Part shown: positions 1 to 6,934 of the stretch, one piece after another
How positions within the stretch are numbered: the first letter of the stretch is position 1
How the letters are laid out: each line of letters starts with the position of its first letter
NCBI GenBank assembly: GCA_021736615.1
Contig: JAIPFN010000176.1
Location: 1 to 11,752 of the forward strand
DNA from: Phycisphaerae bacterium
GTDB lineage: Bacteria; Planctomycetota; Phycisphaerae; Sedimentisphaerales; Anaerohalosphaeraceae
Reading direction: 5' to 3'
Length of the DNA stretch: 11,752 bases
Translations under genes and position numbers: made by a program
The notes under the pieces: generated by a model
What the model was told of the DNA's origin: nothing
Database searches by the model: none
The model's input: the letters and a program-made list of their open reading frames with translations, nothing else

Positions 1-70
1 TATAATGCTGTCCTAAAAAATCTTTCAAAACCAACAAAACACCCCAAATAAAGCAAAATTTGCCAATATT

Positions 71-105
71 CCGACTTACGACTCACGACTTACTACTTAC
101 GCACT
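71..105. repeat. Heptamer tandem array, ACTYACN type
   Basis: Five consecutive 7-base units on the plus strand, four of which fit ACTYACN (ACTTACG at 74-80, ACTCACG at 81-87, ACTTACT at 88-94, ACTTACG at 95-101). It is the same family as the array at 6900-6934 and is related to the AATTACG-type arrays at 4813 and 8203 (read there on the minus strand). Heptanucleotide tandem repeats between genes are known from cyanobacteria as STRR sequences; relationship to those is not implied. Confidence 0.7.
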
Positions 106-186
106 CCTGACCAAAGCTTTATCTGGGACAAGAGTGATAATGTATAATGATTGATTCGACCTGAAGGGCAAGGCATTTCTGTGGGT

Positions 187-215
187 ATTAGACAAAAGTT
201 CAGCGCATTTGTCAA
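187..215 (-). promoter_or_regulatory. Sigma70-type promoter candidate, minus strand
   Basis: On the minus strand TTGACA (215-210, perfect -35 consensus) is followed after 17 bases by TCTAAT (192-187, five of six matches to the -10 consensus). Transcription would start near 180 and run out of the left edge of the window. It lies just downstream of the 592-residue gene, so it would give the next gene its own promoter. No gene start is visible between it and the edge, which leaves a leader of at least 180 bases. It is the best promoter match I found by eye, but could be chance in AT-rich DNA. Confidence 0.42.
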
Positions 216-247
216 TGATGAGGTTGAGATATGAGTATTTTTTTGCC

Positions 248-268
248 AATTGCTAATTGCTAATTTCC
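248..268. repeat. Heptamer array containing a stop codon (AATTGCT type)
   Basis: Three 7-base units on the plus strand: AATTGCT at 248-254, AATTGCT at 255-261 and AATTTCC at 262-268. The TAG stop of the 592-residue gene (262-260, minus strand) lies across the second and third units, so the last codons and the stop are made of repeat sequence. Confidence 0.6.
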
Positions 269-2038
269 GTTCTTGGCCTTTTCCATTTCCTCCTGGCGTT
301 TCTTCATCATCTCCATGAACTTTTCTTCAGAAGCCTTGATCTTTTCGATAAGGTCCGGCCGTTCGACCTCTATCCTGTTAAGCAATCCCTGCTTCATAAC
401 GGTTGGATAGTAAGGATCGTTCAGGAAATCTCGCAGGGCCATATAGCTGAGCATCTCAAAACTGGGAAGGTCGACACGTCTGACCTTTTCGTCGCTATAA
501 AGTTCAACATAGTGCTTATGAAGCTCCCTGGCAAACTGCTCCCTGGCAAACGACTCTTCGTCCTGGTTATTGGCATAAAGGAAATACGACTCCCGCAGCG
601 ACATCATCAACTGTTCGGTCGCGTCGTGAATCTCAAGGTCCTTGATCTCCTCGCGCATACGTTTCTGCACGAATTCAAAAAGGCTGACATTATAGTCATC
701 ATATTTATACACATCCCTCAGTTGTTTATAAATCTTACCCGCCTTGGCCTTGTGCCCGGCCTGGTAGAAAGAATACACGGCGTTTTCAAGCATATTCTTG
801 TGTCCGCCGCGAACCGCTTTCGGGTTCGACCCTTCCATCTCAAGATACTTGGAGATTTTTTCCCGCCAGAGCCTATCACAAACATCGAACATCCGAAGAT
901 CAGGACGAAGGTAAACAGAGGGCAATTCTCCAGGTATCGGGTAAATGATTATCCTTCCCATCCTGTAGAGCTTTTGCAGACTGTGGAAAACGATTCGGTC
1001 GGTATTTTTCTCGTCGACGGAATACTCGCCCGGTTTGCCGGCACGTTCCAGGCCAAGTTCGGCCCAGTAAATCGCATGAACGTCGGCATGCTCCCAGTTA
1101 AGCGGAGAGGTCTTCTCGGAGTCCTCCAGCGAGATCGGACCGTACTTCTTATTAAGCTTATCCATAAACTCAATGTCGAGCTTCCACTCGTTTCGCAGCA
1201 CATAAGCCCTGGCAAAAACATCCAGTTTTTCATAAGCGTCCGTACCCCGCCAAAGATCCAGAACGTCAAAAACCTTCGGATCGAACTGCTCGGGAGTAAT
1301 ATTTAGAAAACTAACCGCGAGATCCCTATCGTCTTTAAACTGCTCATCGGCTTGTCGTAACGCCGCGACCAGTTCGGCAACTTTCGGAGCCTTCAAAAGC
1401 TCCTGAACTTCTTTCGGAGCCTTAAAGAATCTGGCAAAGTCCTCATGCATAACTTCGTCATATTCATTGGCCGGTTTGATAATCTTTCGCATCGCCAGGG
1501 CAAGTTCCCGCTTGTAGTGCTTATGGCAATCGTCGGTCACTCCGCCGATCTTGTGCTGGAATATCCATGCCAGCGACCTGTACAGCAAGATCGAATGGGG
1601 ATTTTTCTCTATACCCTCGTCACGCAAAAGCTCGTAACCGTTGCGAACCCACATCCAGCGTTCCTCCCAATTCTCCCTGGGAACAGAAACTGAAATATTA
1701 TACGCCATGTTCCAGGCCTGGAAATCCCAAACCTCGGCAAATCTCGGCTGTAAAGTAGTGATCCATTCAGCGATCTGCCTGGCATCGAAGAACTGACCCT
1801 CTTCCTTAAGTTTTTCCGCACGCATCCACAGGATATCGACGACAAGCCCGCGAAACGCTCCCAAAGCCACCGTCGCAAAAGCAAGCGAAGGCGGAGCATT
1901 CTCCAGTGCCGGTGTACTAACAAGCTTTAGCTCCTCACGCGACTGACGAAGACTGTCAAGCCGACCGGAAGCCCCGATAAACATCGCAACTGCCAGCACA
2001 AAACAAACCAACCGAACTATAGTATCATGCAAACGCAT
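260..2038 (-). CDS. Membrane-anchored helical repeat-like protein, unknown function
   Basis: A 592-residue protein that I cannot assign to a named family. Residues 8-24 form one hydrophobic segment after a short basic start (MRLHDTIVR), which fits a signal anchor or signal peptide; the rest is hydrophilic and almost wholly helical. Residues 67-117 are unusually rich in Trp and aromatic residues (LWMRAEKLKEEGQFFDARQ, then LQPRFAEVW and AWNMAYN). This looks like TPR-type helical hairpins of the kind I associate with large planctomycete and verrucomicrobial proteins, from memory only. The C-terminal 30 residues are a charged coiled coil rich in Met, Lys and Glu (EEKFMEMMKKRQEEMEKAK). It is the last gene of the minus-strand run, 125 bases after the ABC permease, so it may be an extracytoplasmic partner of that exporter. 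There is no recognisable Shine-Dalgarno before the ATG, because the gap upstream is a tandem array. That the gene is real is well supported by length and composition; its role is not known. Confidence 0.85.
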   Translation of the reverse strand: MRLHDTIVRLVCFVLAVAMFIGASGRLDSLRQSREELKLVSTPALENAPPSLAFATVALGAFRGLVVDILWMRAEKLKEEGQFFDARQIAEWITTLQPRFAEVWDFQAWNMAYNISVSVPRENWEERWMWVRNGYELLRDEGIEKNPHSILLYRSLAWIFQHKIGGVTDDCHKHYKRELALAMRKIIKPANEYDEVMHEDFARFFKAPKEVQELLKAPKVAELVAALRQADEQFKDDRDLAVSFLNITPEQFDPKVFDVLDLWRGTDAYEKLDVFARAYVLRNEWKLDIEFMDKLNKKYGPISLEDSEKTSPLNWEHADVHAIYWAELGLERAGKPGEYSVDEKNTDRIVFHSLQKLYRMGRIIIYPIPGELPSVYLRPDLRMFDVCDRLWREKISKYLEMEGSNPKAVRGGHKNMLENAVYSFYQAGHKAKAGKIYKQLRDVYKYDDYNVSLFEFVQKRMREEIKDLEIHDATEQLMMSLRESYFLYANNQDEESFAREQFARELHKHYVELYSDEKVRRVDLPSFEMLSYMALRDFLNDPYYPTVMKQGLLNRIEVERPDLIEKIKASEEKFMEMMKKRQEEMEKAKNGN

Positions 2039-2048
2039 ATAATTTATT

Positions 2049-2163
2049 TTCTTTCAACAGTCTTAATTCCAAACGTTGTATTTCAAACGTTAATATTCAC
2101 ACCTATTCTTTCACACTGTTTCTTTCACACTGTTTTTTTCACACCTGTTTTTTTCACACCTGT
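2049..2163 (-). repeat. Eight-unit tandem array, period 14/15
   Basis: Read on the minus strand, the array starts at the base after the permease TAA stop and runs to 10 bases before the next ATG. Units are: 2163-2149 and 2148-2134 (identical, ACAGGTGTGAAAAAA), 2133-2120 and 2119-2106 (identical, ACAGTGTGAAAGAA), 2105-2091 (TAGGTGTGAATATTA), 2090-2077 (ACGTTTGAAATACA), 2076-2063 (ACGTTTGGAATTAA) and 2062-2049 (GACTGTTGAAAGAA). The core GTGTGAAA decays towards the downstream gene, and adjacent units are most alike, as expected for expansion by duplication. The period is close to twice the 7-base period of the other arrays in the window. No CRISPR-like spacers are present. Confidence 0.85.
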
Positions 2164-3534
2164 TTAAGCAGTTATCTTCGCTATCTCACGTTTATGGAAG
2201 ATAAGCATTCCCAGAAGTATCAATACCGAAGACTTTATAAAACCGGTAACAAGGAAAATCTTTCCAAGCGTGCTCCACTTCAAAAACTCGCCGGACACCA
2301 TATACGGCGTAGGATTGAACTGACCGTCAAATACCGGCAAAAGCCAGAGCATCGGTTTAATTGTAAAGAAATAGACCAATGTCAATTCCTTGCCCAACAT
2401 GCCGATCGCCTCGACAATAAAACCATTGACGGTTCCCGTAAAGAACACGACCACACAGATAAGTATCGCCACCGGAAAAGAAAGCCAAGTAGAAACCGAA
2501 ACTCCGAGCGCCGCCAGAAATATCAGCCTCGTCAGGATCACCGCCATCGCACGTGCATAGTTGCCGGCAAACGAACCGGCTCGATAAAGCAGCTTAACCT
2601 CTTTAGCCACGACCGTCGTACCGTTTGCAAAAGGATTGTGCAGCACTACCGCGACATAAGCCTCGTCGTCGGTGGAAATCAGATCGCTTGGAAACTTAAA
2701 CTCCTGAACAGTACGAACTGCGTCCGAGCTTTTATAGGTGCCGACCCTCGTCTTAACATCCTTCATAGCCGCCCTGTTATCGCCGATAGCCCACTCACTG
2801 TAAAGAGTCTCGACACCCGGCGAGACGGATTCAAGCTTGTACTGCACAAAAAGAACGTCGGCGGCGTTTGTCGGACGAACATTTTTAAATTGCCACACCC
2901 TGCTTTCACCGGGCCTGATATTAGTAACCTTACCGATCTCCTCGGCCATGATGGTCTGTTTGACTTTCTTCGTCTGAGCTATCGTCATATCCCCCGGAAG
3001 AACGCCGTCCTTGACCCTCCTGACGAATTTCTCTTCGCAACTCGTCTTTATCGCCTCCATATCAATAGGATCGGTAAGAACCGCCCGCGATGTAAAGAAC
3101 CCGTCGTTCGCCTTGGCAATCTCTTTCTCGTCGGCATCGACCATTTTAGGCATAAAGTACGTAAACCCAAAAATAACCCCGCCGAATACCGCAAGAAGAA
3201 AAACGTCAAGAATTACAACCCCGAGAAACTTTCCTATTACAAGCTCAAAACGCCGCAAGGGTTTCGTAAGCACAAGAAATATCTGCTTTCGCTTGATCTC
3301 ATCTGTAAGAGTATGCGTCGAAACGGCGATAGTAAGAACGCACAAAAGCAAACTCGTCAGCGAAAGTCCATAGCTGACAAACGTCTGAAGCTTACCCATA
3401 AGCGTACTGTCGCCGCCCATGACAATGCCCATCAGCGGAAGAAGTATTCCGAGCATTACGATAATGATAACGGCAACTTTCATACGAAGTGCCTGCGAAA
3501 TTGTATTCCTGGCAACGGCCCAGATACTACCCAT
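2164..3534 (-). CDS. ABC-2 type transporter permease with large outer domain
   Basis: A 456-residue integral membrane protein, the membrane half of an ABC exporter with the ATPase encoded just upstream. Hydrophobic segments lie at about 19-39, 52-72, 104-126, 328-345, 349-368, 384-400 and 424-446. Between the third and fourth is a hydrophilic domain of about 195 residues (127-322) that is probably extracytoplasmic. The N-terminus (WAVARNTISQALRMKV) and the SxxTLxDEIKRKQIFLVLTKP stretch after TM2 (residues 72-91) are typical of planctomycete ABC-2 permeases of the NosY/CcmB-like kind that I recall. I choose the ATG at 3534 rather than the GTG at 3552: GAGGGG lies seven bases before the ATG, whereas nothing precedes the GTG. 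With this start the gene overlaps the ATPase stop by 8 bases (ATGGGTAG), typical of translational coupling. The substrate is unknown. Confidence 0.9.
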   Translation of the reverse strand: MGSIWAVARNTISQALRMKVAVIIIVMLGILLPLMGIVMGGDSTLMGKLQTFVSYGLSLTSLLLCVLTIAVSTHTLTDEIKRKQIFLVLTKPLRRFELVIGKFLGVVILDVFLLAVFGGVIFGFTYFMPKMVDADEKEIAKANDGFFTSRAVLTDPIDMEAIKTSCEEKFVRRVKDGVLPGDMTIAQTKKVKQTIMAEEIGKVTNIRPGESRVWQFKNVRPTNAADVLFVQYKLESVSPGVETLYSEWAIGDNRAAMKDVKTRVGTYKSSDAVRTVQEFKFPSDLISTDDEAYVAVVLHNPFANGTTVVAKEVKLLYRAGSFAGNYARAMAVILTRLIFLAALGVSVSTWLSFPVAILICVVVFFTGTVNGFIVEAIGMLGKELTLVYFFTIKPMLWLLPVFDGQFNPTPYMVSGEFLKWSTLGKIFLVTGFIKSSVLILLGMLIFHKREIAKITA

Positions 3535-4780
3535 TTTCGGACCCCTCAACACTGTCGGTAGAACCGTCGCCCTTGCCGATCAGTTTATTAAGCAGGTCAC
3601 TGTTAACTTCCGATCCGCCTGTCTCTTCGGCACCGGCAGTTTCAACCGCACCGGTCGTCTCTTCAGTACTGACCAAATCTCCGGTCTCTTCCACAGCCGC
3701 CGTCTTAGTCAGTTTATCAAGAAGATCGGACTTTGGCCCCTCTTCAGGCATTTCTACAGCCTCCGGTTTTGCAACCGAAACTTTCTCGACCGGCTCACGT
3801 TCAACCGACACAGAAATCAGATCATCGAGAACACCCTTTTCGGGCTGCTTCGGCGGCGCTTGATCCCTAAGAAATCCGCTGATCTGACCGGTATTAACCG
3901 CACCGCTTGTAGCCTGATTTTCATTCTGTGCGCTTTCGACAGTACGAATAAAGAATTGTTCAAGCTTATCCATCGGCGAACTTATTTCGCAGTCGGCCTT
4001 TTCCTTTTTTATTATCTCTCTTATCTGTTTGAGCGCTTTATCGCTTATGGCACTGGTAAGGATCTGCTTCTGATCGGTCTTTTGCAAAAGCGTATCGACC
4101 GTACCTTCTTTCTGCATTCGCCCGCCATAGAGAATCCCTATCCTGTCGCAAACATCTTCCACATCGGCAAGCAGGTGGCTGCAAAGCAAAACCGTCTTAC
4201 CGCGTTTGGCAAACTGAATAATCATATCCTTCATCTGCCGCGTGCCGATAGGGTCCATACCGCTCGTAGGCTCATCGAGAATCAGAACTTCCGGATCATT
4301 GATAAGAGCCTGAGCAAGCCCGATACGCCGTGCCATACCCTTAGAAAACGTCCCGACCTGACGGTTGGCCATAGAAGTCAAACCTACCATATCAAGAAGA
4401 TCGTCGATACGGGCCTTGCGAACTTTTCGCGAAAACCCGAATATACGACCATAAAAATCCAGCGTCTCACGAGCTGTCAGATATTTATAAAGATACGACT
4501 CTTCCGGAAGATAACCCACCCGGTTGCTGATCTTAGGATCCCTGCTCGAGCCGCCAAGAATCTGCGCGGCACCCTTACTCGGATGGAGCAAAGAAAGCAG
4601 TATCTTCATCGTAGTAGTCTTACCCGAACCATTAGGCCCAAGCAGACCGTAAACCTCGTTATGTTTGATCTGAAGATCCAGGTTGTCAACGGCGACAACC
4701 TTCGCCCTTCCCCACCAGTCGGGAAATATCTTAGTCAAAGCAAACGTCTCAATAGCATATTCAGATTTTTCTTTTGCCAT
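3527..4780 (-). CDS. ABC transporter ATPase with long acidic C-terminal tail
   Basis: A 417-residue nucleotide-binding subunit of the exporter, partner of the overlapping permease. Visible motifs: Walker A GPNGSGKT at 48-55, signature FSKGM at 145-149 (in place of LSGGQ), Walker B and catalytic Glu in LILDEP at 166-171, and the H-loop His at 202 (SHLL). The Q-loop position reads GYLPEE (89-94), so the usual Gln is replaced by Glu, as I recall for related ABC-2 ATPases. The catalytic domain ends near 235; a domain of about 50 residues follows, then from about 285 a low-complexity tail rich in Glu, Ala, Thr, Ser and Gly. Two similar short motifs stand out in this tail: SDLLDKLTK at 351-359 and SDLLNKLIGK at 394-403. 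The family's usual length is 230-320 residues, so the tail is an addition of roughly 130 residues. The ATG follows a hairpin element and has only a weak adjacent Shine-Dalgarno. Confidence 0.93.
   Translation of the reverse strand: MAKEKSEYAIETFALTKIFPDWWGRAKVVAVDNLDLQIKHNEVYGLLGPNGSGKTTTMKILLSLLHPSKGAAQILGGSSRDPKISNRVGYLPEESYLYKYLTARETLDFYGRIFGFSRKVRKARIDDLLDMVGLTSMANRQVGTFSKGMARRIGLAQALINDPEVLILDEPTSGMDPIGTRQMKDMIIQFAKRGKTVLLCSHLLADVEDVCDRIGILYGGRMQKEGTVDTLLQKTDQKQILTSAISDKALKQIREIIKKEKADCEISSPMDKLEQFFIRTVESAQNENQATSGAVNTGQISGFLRDQAPPKQPEKGVLDDLISVSVEREPVEKVSVAKPEAVEMPEEGPKSDLLDKLTKTAAVEETGDLVSTEETTGAVETAGAEETGGSEVNSDLLNKLIGKGDGSTDSVEGSENG
3542..3547 (-). promoter_or_regulatory. Strong ribosome binding site of the permease
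   Basis: GAGGGG on the minus strand lies seven bases before ATG at 3534 and inside the last codons of the ATPase gene. It decides the permease start against the GTG at 3552 and supports coupled translation of the exporter pair. Confidence 0.7.
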
Positions 4781-4789
4781 AAAAATTGT

Positions 4790-4812
4790 CTCGGCCGTCA
4801 GGCCGAAGCCTC
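4790..4812 (-). promoter_or_regulatory. Hairpin with GAGG before the ABC ATPase start
   Basis: On the minus strand: GAGG (4812-4809), one base, then a stem of six Watson-Crick pairs (TCGGCC 4806-4801, loop TGAC, GGCCGA 4796-4791) extendable by a T-G pair, then nine bases (4789-4781) and the ATG at 4780. GAGG is too far from the ATG in the linear sequence, but with the hairpin folded the effective spacing is about 10 bases. The same arrangement stands before the HflK-like gene at 8172. Structure is seen in the sequence; a role in translation is inferred. Confidence 0.5.
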
Positions 4813-4840
4813 AATTCGTAATTAGTAATTCGTAATTATT
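4813..4840. repeat. Heptamer array over the P-type ATPase stop codon
   Basis: Four 7-base units on the plus strand: AATTCGT (4813-4819), AATTAGT (4820-4826), AATTCGT (4827-4833) and AATTATT (4834-4840); on the minus strand they read as AATTACG-type. The TAA stop of the P-type ATPase (4838-4836) lies in the last unit. Together with the hairpin at 4790-4812 it forms a compound element that recurs, with few changes, at 8180-8237. Confidence 0.75.
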
Positions 4841-6773
4841 CTTTAGTGTGCGGGTCGAGGTGCTCGCCGTATCTAACCAGTCTGGCACTGTTAAAGATAA
4901 CAATAACCGAACCAAGGAAGTGCAGTACCGCCGCAAAGACGATATTAACCCAACCTGCCGCCGCAGCCGAGATTCCCGCAGCGATAAAGAAAATACCGAA
5001 GAAAAGGTTCTGCATAATAACCTGCCTGGTCTTGCGAGAAAGTTGAACCAGGAAAGGCAGCCGGCGTAGGTCATCGCTCATCAGCGCGATAGACGCCGTA
5101 TTGATCGCCACATCGCTTCCCGCCGCACCCATAGCGATACCAAGATCACCCGCCGCAAGAGCCGGCGCGTCATTGATACCGTCACCGACTACCGCGACAA
5201 TATGCCCGTCCTCGCGAATCTGCTCAACGACTGCGAGTTTATCCTGGGGCAGACACTTGGCCTTATAATCCGTACACCCAAGCTCGGCGGAAATCTTATT
5301 GGCCACTTCCGCCCGGTCGCCGGTCAGCATCGTAACCCTGCGAATACCTGCCGCAAACAACTCCGCCACAGCCGCCTTCGCCTGCGGTCTGGACTTATCC
5401 TGCAACCCGATCCAGCCGATACAGTCATTGCCTCTGGCAATATACAAAGTACTGAATCCCTGTTCTTCGTGCATCGAAGGATCGCTGATATTGCTAACAT
5501 CGATCCCGTTTTCCTGAAGGAAAGTATCTCTGCCCACAAGCACTTTGACATCTCCGACATTCGCCGCAACACCCTTACCGGGCGTCTCATGGAAATTCAC
5601 CGGTGCAGGCAGTGGCACGTTCGCCTCTTTGGCCAGAATATTCAAGGCCCGCGCCGCCGGATGCTTACTCATCTGTTCTGCGCTCGCTGCCAGTGCCAGC
5701 ATATCGGCAGGGGCAACACCTTCGGCAGGCTCGATTTTCGTAACATACAACTGACCCGTCGTCAGTGTTCCCGTCTTATCGAAGACAACGCTGGTTATCT
5801 TACCGGCGATTTCAAGCAGCGAAACATTCTTGATCAAAATACCAAGCCTCGCCGCAGCCGAAAGCGACGCTACCATCGCAGTAGGAGTCGCCAGAATAAG
5901 AGCACACGGACACGAAATAACCAATGCCGAAATAACCCTGCTCATATCGTGAGTAAAAAACCAGATAATACCGGCGACCATAAGGATCGTAGGAATATAC
6001 CAGCGGACATTCTTATCGATAATACGCATGATCGGAATCTGCGTCTTTTCCGCGGCCATGATAAGCGACTGTACCTTACCGAGCGTAGTATCTTTACCTG
6101 CCTTGGTAACTGTAATATCCAGAACACCGGTCAGGTTGGTGGTACCGGCAAAAACCTGCATGCCCACAACCTTATCAGCCGGCAAAGACTCACCGGTGAT
6201 CGTCGCCTCGTTGACCGTACTTACACCGACTTTAATATCGCCGTCGGCGGGAATATTGTCACCCGGCCGAACCCTTACGACATCACCCGGCGAAAGATTA
6301 CTGACCTTGATCTCGATTTCATTTCCTTTGGAGTCAACTCGGCTGGCCACTGTAGGCGTCAGCTTGATGAGAGACTCGATAGACGCCCTCGCGCCAAGTG
6401 CCGTCCGCGTTTCCATCAACTCGCCAAGCAGCATAATAAACGCCACCAGCCCGGCCTCGACATAATCGCCCATCGCAAACGCGGCGATGATAGCAAGAGC
6501 GACAAGCTCGTCCATGTGCATATGCCCGGCGAACATACATTTCAGTGCATGCCATATCACCGGCAGTGCCAGCAGAAAAGCACCGACCATTGCAACAAGC
6601 TCAACCACTTCCGGCTGCTCGTCATAAAACAATGGAGCGACAATACTCACTATAAGCAAAACGCCGCCCGCAAAAGTAGCGATAAGAGCCGCGCTGACAC
6701 GGAGTTTCTTGACTTCCGTACTTTCGTGGTGGGTTAGTTCTTGTTCTTTAATATGTAAATGTTTATGGGCCAT
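4836..6773 (-). CDS. Heavy-metal P1B-type ATPase, CPC type, His-rich N-terminus, no HMA domain
   Basis: A 645-residue metal-transporting P-type ATPase. Key motifs are all present: actuator TGES at 193-196, CPC transmembrane metal site at 288-290 (ISCPCAL), phosphorylation site DKTGT with Asp332, the P1B-specific His-Pro at 371-372 (SKHPAARAL), and GDGINDAP at 530-537. Membrane segments lie at about 27-49, 57-76, 90-100, 105-118, 258-274, 279-300, 585-602 and 607-628. There is no N-terminal heavy-metal-associated domain (no GMxCxxC); instead the first 16 residues have six His (MAHKHLHIKEQELTHH), and there is a second His/Met patch at 84-88 (HMHMD). The last membrane helix reads VLHFLGSVIVIFNSARL, without the Asp of the Zn/Cd group (typically DMGxTL in ZntA) or the HEGxT of the Co group, so I do not assign a metal. 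The ATG is preceded by AAGGA only three bases away, which is unusually close. The upstream neighbour is the HflK-like protein with a His/Cys-rich N-terminus. Confidence 0.93.
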   Translation of the reverse strand: MAHKHLHIKEQELTHHESTEVKKLRVSAALIATFAGGVLLIVSIVAPLFYDEQPEVVELVAMVGAFLLALPVIWHALKCMFAGHMHMDELVALAIIAAFAMGDYVEAGLVAFIMLLGELMETRTALGARASIESLIKLTPTVASRVDSKGNEIEIKVSNLSPGDVVRVRPGDNIPADGDIKVGVSTVNEATITGESLPADKVVGMQVFAGTTNLTGVLDITVTKAGKDTTLGKVQSLIMAAEKTQIPIMRIIDKNVRWYIPTILMVAGIIWFFTHDMSRVISALVISCPCALILATPTAMVASLSAAARLGILIKNVSLLEIAGKITSVVFDKTGTLTTGQLYVTKIEPAEGVAPADMLALAASAEQMSKHPAARALNILAKEANVPLPAPVNFHETPGKGVAANVGDVKVLVGRDTFLQENGIDVSNISDPSMHEEQGFSTLYIARGNDCIGWIGLQDKSRPQAKAAVAELFAAGIRRVTMLTGDRAEVANKISAELGCTDYKAKCLPQDKLAVVEQIREDGHIVAVVGDGINDAPALAAGDLGIAMGAAGSDVAINTASIALMSDDLRRLPFLVQLSRKTRQVIMQNLFFGIFFIAAGISAAAAGWVNIVFAAVLHFLGSVIVIFNSARLVRYGEHLDPHTKE

Positions 6774-6899
6774 AGTTCCTTGTCTCTAAAACAGTCTAAT
6801 GCTATGCCTGGGTTAACAGCCTCAACAAAAAGGCCGAATCCTGAATCCGTAACTAAATACTCTACGCCGAAGGCGGTTCATTTTTCTTCTTTGCGGCAA
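6774..6899. other. Gap upstream of the P-type ATPase with a decayed hairpin element
   Basis: No gene is visible. At 6832-6851 the plus strand reads GGCCGAATCC followed by TGAATCCGTAACTA. This matches the right half of the element at 8191-8212 but lacks the left arm of the hairpin, so it may be a degenerate copy. A different small hairpin lies at 6866-6876 (CGCC, loop GAA, GGCG on the plus strand). The 10-base string GAATCCGTAA is shared with 9192-9201. No clear promoter or terminator is seen. Confidence 0.4.
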
Positions 6900-6934
6900 A
6901 CTCACCACTCACAACTTACTACTCACCACTTTCT
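6900..6934. repeat. Heptamer array over the HflK-like stop codon
   Basis: Five 7-base units on the plus strand: ACTCACC, ACTCACA, ACTTACT, ACTCACC and ACTTTCT. The family is the same as at 71-105. The TAG stop (6921-6919, minus strand) and the last Ser-Gly-Glu codons of the HflK-like protein are written in repeat sequence. The remaining units extend past the stop into the gap. Confidence 0.72.

Larger units (their letters stand above)
1..259. other. Gap downstream of the minus-strand cluster
   Basis: No convincing gene is visible here. The stretch holds a heptamer array (71-105), a good sigma70-like promoter on the minus strand (187-215) and the outer part of a second heptamer array at the end of the 592-residue gene. 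One minus-strand frame is open from a TTG at 249 to a TAA at 97-99 (50 codons) and ends in residues PDKALVRSA. It has no ATG and no ribosome binding site, and the promoter lies inside it, so the two readings compete. A second open frame, 176 to 93 (27 codons from ATG), starts about four bases after the expected transcription start. I do not call either as a gene. At the edge, the minus strand reads AGGA near position 10, which could be the ribosome binding site of a gene starting outside the window. Confidence 0.5.

Noticed and set aside
257..1306. Plus-strand open frame of 349 codons opposite the 592-residue gene
   Set aside because: It is antisense to a well-composed gene, has no recognisable motif, and its ATG lies in the AATTGCT repeat. 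The minus-strand frame has clear protein features.
2049..2163. CRISPR array
   Set aside because: Units are directly tandem at 14-15 bases with no unique spacers, and no cas genes are present.
2194..4825. Two long plus-strand frames (2194-3561 and 3419-4825) opposite the ABC permease and ATPase
   Set aside because: They are rich in Arg, His and Asn with no domains and mirror the codon usage of the minus strand, which carries Walker motifs and membrane segments.
5202..6737. Plus-strand frame of 511 codons opposite the P-type ATPase
   Set aside because: It is basic and low in hydrophobic order, lacks motifs, and lies wholly inside a gene with all P1B signature motifs.
6763..6775. Palindrome TATGG/CCATA across the P-type ATPase start as an operator
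   Set aside because: The arms are five bases with a single-base centre and are largely fixed by the start codon and the Ala-His codons, so chance is likely.
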